From contig JACSVZ010000001.1 of assembly GCA_014706295.1 (NCBI GenBank), positions 118,572,763-118,636,762 of the forward strand: a stretch of DNA of 64,000 nucleotides, read 5' to 3'. This document shows positions 57,801 to 64,000 of this stretch, one piece after another. The notes under the pieces were generated by a model that saw only the letters and a program-made list of their open reading frames with translations, had not been told where the DNA came from and made no database searches. The DNA is from Lycocorax pyrrhopterus obiensis (lineage: Eukaryota > Chordata > Aves > Passeriformes > Paradisaeidae). The translations under genes were made by a program, and so were the position numbers. How positions within the stretch are numbered: the stretch's first letter is position 1; the number at the start of each line of letters is the position of its first letter.

Positions 57801-59807
57801 AGGTCATGAACAGTCTCCTGTTCTCACCCATCTGCTTTTCAGGAATTTAACCGCCAAGGTGGAAAGGAGTCGGAGCTGCAATGACACCATTCAAGAGAGA
57901 TCCAAGAGCAGGCAGAGATCAGCCCCAGCCACCAAAACAAAGGTACAGGCAGCATCTGGAAACAGGTCCCTGTGTGTAAGTGTTCTTATCAGAGGTTATA
58001 CAGCACCAGTAACCTGGAGATATAAAATATGGGCTTTGTGGCGCTGTGTTATTGCCATGGGGCCAATCACTTCCTTGCACCTCCCAATAAAACCTGCTGG
58101 GTTAGGAATTACTAAGCAGAAAAGCAGACAGGTGTCAGGGTTCTTGTGTAGCGTTGGAGGCTAATTGGAAGTTGAAAGGGTTCTCATGAGGCTGATTTAT
58201 CCAGGTAAAGAGAAAAACACATTTCAAGACCAGGTTGGACAGGGCTTGGAGCAACCTGGGCTAGTGGAAGGTGTCCCTGCGCATGGCAGAGGGTGGAATG
58301 AGATGGTCTTTATAGTCCCTCCTCACCCAAACCATCCTGTGGTTGTGTGATTTTGCCATCGAAGTAGTTGTTACTTGTGGCAAGAGCAGCTCTTAGACTG
58401 TAATAAATTTGACACCCAGATCATGCTGGACTCCGGAGTCTCCTGCTCATGTCCCACATCAGCCACAGAAGGTGCTGTGACCAGCAGAGGCTGGCAGGGG
58501 CAGCCGTGTGCGGCAGCCATCCGTTCTGCCGTCCTCTCGCACGCTTGCTTGTCCGTGTGCCCCTCCGTGAGCGGCTTTCCCAGCTGTGCTGCCTTGCCTT
58601 GCAGGTGCTGCCCATCGCCGGCGCGTCGACGCCGCTGCTCGGGGTCCTGTCATCCACGCAGAACAACCGCTGCCTGTCCGCCCCGGACCTGACGGCCGAG
58701 AAGCGCCTGGTCCTCAACGCCGTGTCCTCCCTGTCGGCCCTGCACAGGCCGGAGCGATCCATCAGCCCCGAGAGCAATGACAGCATCTCGGAGGAGCTCA
58801 ACCACTTCAAGCCCATCGTTTGCTCCCCGTGCACTCCCCCAAAGAGGCTTCCCGATGGCAGAGTCCTGAGCCCCCTCATCATCAAATCCACCCCCAGAAA
58901 CCTGAACCGGAGCCTGCAGAAGCCAACCACCTATGAGGCCAGTCCTAGAATACTGAAAAAATGGGAGCAGATATTTCAGGAGCGTCAGATCAAAAAGACT
59001 CTCTCTAAAGCGACCCTTACGTCTTTGGCTTTGGAGCCCGGGGAAGACATCGTGGTTCCTGACATCACCAACTCCAGCAGTTGCACTAAAGAGCAGCCAC
59101 AAGTGCAGGATGATCACCTTCCACCTGACACAACAGGAGAGCCTCGCCCTGAGCTGGATTTCTTCCCTTCTGTCAGTGAAATGAAGCTGGGAAGAGGGAG
59201 TGAGAAGAGCAGAGGTTCACAGGCCTTAACCACAGATGATGGTGCTGCTGAACCTGATGTGAGATCAAACGTAACCTCCCTAAACACACGAGTGTCTGAA
59301 GTCCCCGACCTAAAAGTGAACACATTCATGGACAAATCCTGTCTTAGTCTAGGCCCGAAAATGCTGAGCAGAAGACTCATGGGCGTCAGCGCATCACTGC
59401 CTGACAACAGCGCGCTCGGAGTCCCCGTCAAGCCATCGGGGAAAAAGCAGCTGAAATACCTGAACAACAGTGAGTTGATCAATGTACAGAACAGCACCTG
59501 CAGCTCCGTGGAGAACATCATCGGGGAGCAGCCCCCGCTGCTGCGGCGGGGCCGGAAGAGACGCTGCAAAACAAAGCACTTGGAGCACAACGGCTCCGTG
59601 AAAAGACTGAGGCACGTGGCAGGGGAGGTGGGCCTGCCTCCGGAGGTTAGGGACATGGAGCAGAAGCTCCAGCAAGAGGAGGAGGACAGGAGGTTGGCCC
59701 TGCACCTGCAGCGGATTTTTGACAGTGAGAACAGGACAGTGGATAGGCGGAAAGTCCGCGTGGATCGGTATCTGCTGCGGTCCAAGAGCACTCTGGGTGC
59801 CAAGTAG
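42518..59807 (+). CDS. RNF169: RNF169, RING-finger reader of ubiquitylated H2A at DNA breaks (gene span, 6 coding exons)
   Basis: RNF169 is a nuclear paralogue of RNF168. It binds RNF168-made H2AK13/K15 ubiquitin at double-strand breaks and limits 53BP1 and BRCA1-complex recruitment. USP7 and DYRK1A are reported partners. Joining exons 42518-42848, 51384-51460, 56190-56336, 57037-57149, 57843-57942 and 58605-59807 gives 1,971 nt and 656 residues (human about 708, with a longer N-terminus as I recall). Every junction is GT-AG and in frame. A C3HC4 RING has ligands C39, C42, C54, H56, C59, C62, C74 and C77. A UMI-like ubiquitin-binding region ([16 protein letters not shown]) lies near 126-141. 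A conserved Ser/Pro and basic block lies at about 308-395. MIU2 ([18 protein letters not shown], 611-628) and the LRM2 targeting motif ([13 protein letters not shown], about 637-649) close the protein. The ATG has A at -3 and G at +4. Confidence 0.96.
42858..42879 (+). repeat. (CGG)7 repeat at the RNF169 exon 1 donor
   Basis: About seven CGG units begin nine bases into intron 1. They are in frame with exon 1 as GCG alanine codons if the donor is skipped. Confidence 0.85.
42931..43320 (+). repeat. Minisatellite carrying repeated GGGGGCGTGGC boxes (RNF169 intron 1)
   Basis: About six irregular units of 50-70 bp, each starting near GAGTTTGCGGGGGCTC (about 42,979, 43,030, 43,083, 43,153, 43,217 and 43,275). 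GGGGGCGTGGC occurs at 42,931, 42,949, 43,001, 43,052, 43,106 and 43,123. The core matches GC/GT boxes bound by SP/KLF factors. Confidence 0.85.
44336..44610 (+). mobile_element. CR1 LINE fragment, 3' end (RNF169 intron 1)
   Basis: GGCTTCCCACTGCCAGAGGG, GGCCCTGGTATAGGCTGCCC, CAGGTTGGACAGGGCTTGCA and CCTTCCAACCCAAACCATTC, with an intact 3' terminus CTATGATTCCATGATTCTG. Confidence 0.94.
44790..45175 (-). mobile_element. CR1 LINE fragment, old copy (RNF169 intron 1)
   Basis: Reverse-oriented and diverged: CCCTGCTCAAAGCAGGGTCA, CAGGTTGCCCAGGACTGTGA, TTTGTGCCCATTTCCTCCTG and CTTCTCTTCTCCACGGTGAA follow CR1 order. This resembles the subfamily at 9.75 kb. Confidence 0.8.
45530..45785 (+). mobile_element. 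CR1 LINE fragment, old copy (RNF169 intron 1)
   Basis: GACACAAACTGAAACACATC, CTACTGTGAGGGTGACCAAG, CACTGGCACAGGTTGC and TCTTTGCCAACCTCAGTTAT followed by GCGATTCTG. Diverged plus-oriented CR1 tail. Confidence 0.82.
48215..48785 (+). mobile_element. CR1 LINE fragment, longest copy in the window (RNF169 intron 1)
   Basis: About 570 bp, plus-oriented. CTGTGTCCAGCTCTGGATTC, GAAAGGCTGAGGGAGCTGGG, GAACTTCTTTCCTGTGCAGT and GGCTGTGGAGTCTCCCTCAC are standard CR1 blocks. It lacks the terminal ATTCTATG repeats and ends near TGGAGTTCTGTGAA. Confidence 0.92.
49893..50290 (+). mobile_element. CR1 LINE fragment, 3' end (RNF169 intron 1)
   Basis: Plus-oriented member of the same subfamily as copies at 2.1, 22.2 and 24.6 kb: GGCTCAGCCTGGAGAAAAGG, GGAACGGCCTCAGGCTGGGC and GGAGGTGTCCAAGGAAGGCC, ending TTGAGATTCTGTG. 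Confidence 0.93.
50983..51056 (+). repeat. Short direct duplication TTATTCCTGGGACTCA (RNF169 intron 1)
   Basis: TTATTCCTGGGACTCATATT and TTATTCCTGGGACTCAGATT occur about 40 bp apart. Small local duplication with no evident function. Confidence 0.6.
51384..51460 (+). CDS. RNF169: RNF169 coding exon 2
   Basis: Residues D111-K136: [12 protein letters not shown] then GELREEYES. This segment is nearly identical to human RNF169 and shared with RNF168 (LSKPGELR type). It begins the UMI-like ubiquitin-binding region. Acceptor TTTCCAG, donor GTCAGT. Confidence 0.96.
51461..56189 (+). other. RNF169 intron 2
   Basis: A 4.7-kb intron with one CR1 fragment at 52.8 kb and a poly(A) run of about 17 at 51,845-51,861. 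No exon was recognised in the rest (53.1-56.2 kb), which is AT-richer than intron 1. Confidence 0.8.
52795..53125 (-). mobile_element. CR1 LINE fragment, 3' end (RNF169 intron 2)
   Basis: Begins TAGAATCACAGAACCATTTA. It continues GCCACATCCACATGGCTTTT, TTTTCCCTGATATCCAACCT and CTTGTCCTGTCACTTGTTAC. Confidence 0.93.
56190..56336 (+). CDS. RNF169: RNF169 coding exon 3
   Basis: Residues 137-185: [19 protein letters not shown], then [13 protein letters not shown], a charged helical region continuing from the UMI-like segment. Acceptor TTTTCAG, donor GTAAGT. Confidence 0.95.
57037..57149 (+). CDS. RNF169: RNF169 coding exon 4
   Basis: Residues 186-222 plus two bases of G223: [10 protein letters not shown] and [20 protein letters not shown] match the human exon closely. 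Acceptor CTTCAG, donor GTAAGA. Confidence 0.95.
57843..57942 (+). CDS. RNF169: RNF169 coding exon 5
   Basis: Residues 223-256: [19 protein letters not shown] and a basic tail, corresponding to human KVERSQSCSDTAQERAKSR. Acceptor TTTTCAG, donor GTACAG. Confidence 0.94.
58222..58352 (+). mobile_element. CR1 LINE 3' end fragment (RNF169 intron 5)
   Basis: CAGGTTGGACAGGGCTTGGA, GCAACCTGGGCTAGTGGAAG and CCTCACCCAAACCATCCTGT with a decayed terminus. It ends about 250 bp before exon 6. Confidence 0.9.
58605..59807 (+). CDS. RNF169: RNF169 coding exon 6 (terminal exon, MIU2 and LRM2)
   Basis: Residues 257-656 and the TAG stop at 59,805. It carries the strongly conserved block [19 protein letters not shown] to [12 protein letters not shown] (about 310-395), a less conserved middle, and the C-terminal MIU2 plus LRM2, the module that targets RNF169 to ubiquitylated nucleosomes. 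The acceptor is TTGCAG. The frame is open upstream to 58,449, but that extension is intronic and not homologous. Confidence 0.96.
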   Translation: MLPIAGASTPLLGVLSSTQNNRCLSAPDLTAEKRLVLNAVSSLSALHRPERSISPESNDSISEELNHFKPIVCSPCTPPKRLPDGRVLSPLIIKSTPRNLNRSLQKPTTYEASPRILKKWEQIFQERQIKKTLSKATLTSLALEPGEDIVVPDITNSSSCTKEQPQVQDDHLPPDTTGEPRPELDFFPSVSEMKLGRGSEKSRGSQALTTDDGAAEPDVRSNVTSLNTRVSEVPDLKVNTFMDKSCLSLGPKMLSRRLMGVSASLPDNSALGVPVKPSGKKQLKYLNNSELINVQNSTCSSVENIIGEQPPLLRRGRKRRCKTKHLEHNGSVKRLRHVAGEVGLPPEVRDMEQKLQQEEEDRRLALHLQRIFDSENRTVDRRKVRVDRYLLRSKSTLGAK

Positions 59808-62800
59808 CACTGCTGGACGATGTTGCCTTTCTAGAGGACGATGAGGTTTATCAAATTATCTTACAGGAAAACTATTTTTTGCCCTACTTCCACCCATGCA
59901 ATTGTTTTTTCATTTCGGTGGTAAGACATTTCTAGGTCCAGTTCAGAGAGAAGCCAGAGTCCTTTCAGATTTTAAAAAAAAAAAGAGAGAGAATGAGAAA
60001 AAAAATCCTCCGGTCCTCTCTGGTCCATTGGTCTGAAAGAATTGTCTGTCATCCCTGTGAATACACTGCAAGGCCTCCACACACAGTCGGGCACGCGTGG
60101 GATCCCCAGCTAGGAGGGTTGTGGACGTGGGGTATGAGGACCATCCCTTGCCAAGAGAAATCTGAGCTCTGCTTATGGAAATTGTCTGAGAGTCTTCTCT
60201 CTGCCTGCCCCATTTTCTCCCTCAGGCTGCATCTGGTTGTGGGGTCAGGCTCTTATCCATGCTCCGTATTTCTTCCTGGAAGTCCTAAGCAGAACCCCAC
60301 TATAATACTTCCAAATGAATGTATCTCACTGTCTGCACCAGCAGTACAGATCATTCGTCACTTTCTTGAAGCAGAAAGCCAGATGCAGTGAAAAGAAAGA
60401 CCTAAAATAAGGATTTTACTGAAAAACCTGATAGGGACTTGTACTTTCATGTTTGTGACAGGGGAGAGAGCTCAGGTGGAGGAACTGGAGCCGCGTCCTG
60501 AGCACTGGGACCCAGGGAGCTTTTCTCCCGGTCCATGTCTTTTCCAAACCAAGAGGGTTTCCTGTTCTTCCCTATAATGTTGAAGAAAGGGAAATGCCGG
60601 CCAGGGAGTTTGAGGAAGGATGTCCTCCCAGCTGAGACGTCCCTTGCTCAGGTCAGAGCTCTCTCAGCACACCTAAGGCCTGTCCTTGTATGTCCCAGAG
60701 GAGCGTCCCGAGCGATCCGGCGCATTGCTGTGCTCTCCAGGCACCCGATGGGACGGGAGCCCCGCTGTCCCCGCGCTGCCCTGCCCTGCTCCAGCTCCCT
60801 GCCTTCAGGCTCAAACCACTAAGCAAGCTCAGGTGAGCGATGCACTAAAAACTTCCAGGCATGAAGTTGGGCCTGGAGCAGAGCTGGCTCAGAGCCTGGG
60901 CTTGGTGGAGCCTCTGTTCTCTGCACAGATGTGGCAGGCCACCCTCTGAGTGTTTCTAACACTCTTCCATGGATTAATTTCATGGATTATTTCCAGTAAT
61001 GTAGCTCAAAAAGTACCGTTCCAACTCAATCCTTGACAGCTGCCTTGCAGAGTACTCACTGGGACCCTCGGAGCCCACAGGGCTTTGTCCAGGGCGGGGG
61101 CTGCAGCATTACCCATCCTGCCCCCCCTGTATGCCAGGTGGCAGGGATGTTTTTGGGATGAGCACAGTGCTGGGGCACAGTTCCCTAGGGATGGTGTGAA
61201 GGGAGGGCAGCCAGCGCACATAAATAGACAGATCTGATCTAAGACAACAGCATTGCCCAATTTCCTCTATCTGAAAATGGTTGGATTTTCTCCCTCCATC
61301 TTAAACGGTCAAAAAGAAAACAGGAACTGGTTTTCTTTTTCACTGCAAGGACCCTGGCAGCTTTTTTTTTCCCTAATTGAACTGGATTAAAAAAAAACAG
61401 AAAAAAAAAAGAAAAAAAAGAAATCTTATATTTTATTGGGTGAAATTTATATATTTTAAATACTATATTTCAACAGATTGACACTTTTGTTTTGAGAAAT
61501 CTTATAGCAATGATTCCATAATATATATCTCTATCTCTGTATCTCCTTGCCACACAAACTACTGGATGGTTAAAGCTGTACCTGGGGCTGGTGAGACCTG
61601 GCCTGCTCTGCCTTCCCGGCATTCCGGGCCCTCTCCTGTGCCGCAACCTTGGCAGGTGCTGCTTGAAGCAGGCACTTCTGACCCAAACCGAGTCCTGCTC
61701 CTCTTTCCAGCTGTGAATTAGAAGGAAATGAAGGAATTAGAGCCTTGACTGGACCTAGAAGAACAGCGCAGAGAGAAGTAGTGACGGCCTGGATCTGCCC
61801 TTGGAGCTCAGGAGGGAAAGCCACAGCTTTAACTCGGAATCTGTGCTGTTTTTCCCAACACTTTGAGCTAAAATATGCACTTCCCAGGTGCATTGAGATT
61901 GAGAATTATTTTTACGGGCCCCCTTCTCTGCAGCTCATCACTGGAGCCCCAAACAGACTTTCCTAAGCAGTTTCCTTTTTTCTCGTGGTGTTTGTGGGGC
62001 TTCAGCTGGGCCTGGGCTGCTTACACCACAAAAAAATAGATTTACATGCTGAATGTATCTTTTCTTTCCCCTCTTAAAACAGATTTCACAGCCCAATGTA
62101 CTAGGCCAGTGTCTTAAATACCTTCTTTTGAAAAGGTTTTACAAATATTTTGGGGTTTGTGTGTTAATTTCCTGATTCCAAATCCAAGCTGGGCAGAAGT
62201 GAAGGAGGCAGTGCCTGGGCTGGAGCTTGTCCCCAGCCAAAGAAAAGCTTCGTGGGACCCCTCATGCTCCTGGCTGCCCCCAAAACAGAGATCCCGACTC
62301 CCCAAGCATCACGCACAAGCCATGGCATCTGCGTTCAAGGAGACCTTTGGATGCGGAATCACAATCATGTCGTGGAAGGATTGCGGCGATGCAAGGCCAG
62401 GATGAATGTTTTATTAATTTAACACTCTCGAAGTTTATGTAAGCTTGCACAAAACAACAGAAATTGTAAATAATTACACTAAAAAGAGCAGGAATTCCCA
62501 GCCTCTCCCCTGTAAAGGTCAGGAATGACGCCACCTTTGCCAGAAATCCTGCCAGCTGAGAAGGAAAATACCTCCTGCTGAATGGTGGATGCAGCACAAG
62601 ATTAAACCAAGTATTTATTCACACTTTTCTGAAAGTCCTTGGTAACTCTCAGCTGCCTTCCCTCCAGGATGAAGGCATTCCTTGCCGGCTGTGGGACAGC
62701 ACGGGCATGGGAGTGTCCTCCCAAGACGTGAAGCTGTCTAATCCGGAGGGGCTGGGGTTGGTTCCGTGACAGAAGGACTGTGTCTGCCAAAGATGCCACC

Positions 62801-63915
62801 GACTCCCAGAAAGTTGCTTTCTGACCCGCTGGGGCTCTCTGCCCAGGAAAAGCCGTACGGAAAGGTCCATGTTTGGAGTCAGCGAGATCAGATAAATGAA
62901 GGAAAAGTGCCAAAAGGGATCATGCCAGGTGATTGTATGACATTGTTCTATATTGTCAGTATTTCTCTTCCAATGCTATTGTACATGCAGTGCACAGTAG
63001 TCATGAAGTGTAGCTTGAACAAGCGCTTCTTTGTATTTTCTCAGTGAAAGCAGAGGGGGAGATCGAAGCCTTAAAGACTCTCACTGATTTTAGAAAACAA
63101 GCCTTTAGCAATGCTCCGAGGGCAGGGCTCCACCTGGGCCCTCCGACAGCCCTGTCCTGCCTCCCGGTTGTCCAGCGGAAGGTTGGCAAAGAGCTCGTCC
63201 CACACACGAGGGGAAGCATTTCGGGAGAACCTGGACCCTCTTGCCCAGTGGGGGACGCGAGACAGAAACTACCCCCTGTCCATGGTAGAGCCCCGCGGGG
63301 TGTCCCGGGGACGGGAGCTGGGATGATCCCCGCGTGCCGCACGCGCCTGACACCACCCTGTCCTCTCCCCGTGTCCGCAAAACACCGCGACGCATCCGCT
63401 CTGGAGTTAGCTCTTCACTATGCAAACGGGAGAACCTTCAGCTGGTCACGGATGGGGGCGTGCGCCTGGTTTCCTTGGGATTTGCTGTCAAACTGTTCAA
63501 AACCAACCTAGATGTCGCTACACTTTTTCTCCAGTAACGCTTTAAATCGTTGTGCTTTCGTGTTCTCCGCTCGCCAGCAGAGCACCGGCTGGTTACAGAC
63601 TCTCACGGTCGTTCTGGTCTCAGCTGAACCCCCGTGGCTTCACCTGAATGTGTTACCAAGCGATGGAAGGCACCAAAGGACCGCTGACTTGCATGTGTGA
63701 AATGTGTGAGTGGAATGACATGCAGGCATCTGTCATGTTGTGGCTTCTGTTGTTTGAAACAGAGTAAATCCTGCTTGTGAAACAATTGTCACAAACCAGA
63801 AATATGCCAACAAATGTGTACAAATAACAGTGTTCGTTTTAACAGCAACCAGGACTTGAACTGCAGGGCAAAGGCCGAGGTTCAAACGGAATAAAACCAG
63901 GTTCTGACAGTGAAA
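59808..63915 (+). other. RNF169: Probable long RNF169 3' UTR
   Basis: About 4.1 kb of AT-richer sequence after the stop with no recognised gene, exon or CR1 copy. It includes A-rich and AU-rich stretches (61,380-61,550) with ATTTA-type elements. The first canonical AATAAA after the stop is at 63,890, matching the long 3' UTR I recall for mammalian RNF169. Extent is inferred. Confidence 0.5.
63890..63895 (+). terminator. Candidate distal polyadenylation signal of RNF169 (AATAAA)
   Basis: The only canonical AATAAA found on reading 59,808-64,000. Weaker ATTAAA hexamers at 61,386 and about 62,603 could serve shorter isoforms. Confidence 0.45.
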
Positions 63916-64000
63916 TTCCCCGTTTCTTGCTGTGCTTGGAAACAAGCAGGATCCTACTGCTGCTTGTCCAGACAGGTGACAGTTGAGTCCAGCTGAAGGA

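Noticed and set aside
58449..58604. Upstream ATG extension of the RNF169 terminal exon
   Set aside because: The frame is open by chance. It is preceded by no exon junction and unlike RNF169. The TTGCAG acceptor at 58,604 and homology start at 58,605.
1..64000. CRISPR arrays, phage, defence islands or other bacterial-type systems
   Set aside because: No regularly spaced repeats with unique spacers, no ribosome-binding-site/operon layout, and the sequence is clearly avian nuclear DNA.

Overview
This is vertebrate nuclear DNA, almost certainly from a bird. Genes are spread over many short exons with GT-AG introns. At least 22 fragments of CR1, the dominant avian LINE, are scattered through the window, recognisable by their 3' end (TTCCAACCCAAACC followed by TGATTCTATG-like repeats, or the reverse complement). 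GC-rich minisatellites are common. The CR1 subfamily spelling (ACAGAATCACAGAATCA) hints at a passerine, but this is weak.

Two protein-coding genes are complete and can be assembled exon by exon with every junction in frame. On the minus strand, 36,038 to 14,471, lies chordin-like 2 (CHRDL2): 11 coding exons, 1,302 nt, 433 residues, a secreted BMP-binding protein with a signal peptide and three von Willebrand C domains. On the plus strand, 42,518 to 59,807, lies RNF169: 6 coding exons, 1,971 nt, 656 residues, a RING-finger reader of ubiquitylated H2A at DNA breaks. The two are divergent, about 6.5 kb apart between start codons, as in the human 11q13.4 order POLD3-CHRDL2-RNF169-XRRA1. POLD3 and XRRA1 are not seen and should lie beyond the left and right edges.

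Layout: 1-13.5 kb is intergenic, with minisatellites, an isolated CpG-rich stretch near 3-5 kb and CR1 fragments. About 13.5-36.5 kb is CHRDL2 with its 3' UTR and GC-rich leader. 36.5-42.3 kb is the intergenic gap. 42.3-43.4 kb is the RNF169 promoter/CpG island, and 42.5-63.9 kb is RNF169 with a probable long 3' UTR. The genes are neighbours by synteny, not functional partners: one acts outside the cell in BMP signalling, the other in nuclear DNA repair.

I found no prokaryotic-type system, CRISPR array, intact transposon or new gene family. The most interesting local signals are a GC-AG intron in CHRDL2, in-frame trinucleotide repeats just behind two splice donors, an array of GGGGGCGTGGC boxes in the RNF169 CpG island, a palindromic POU-dimer-like site in the RNF169 promoter, an RNF168-like RING in the bird RNF169, and two near-identical CR1 copies flanking CHRDL2 exons 7-8.
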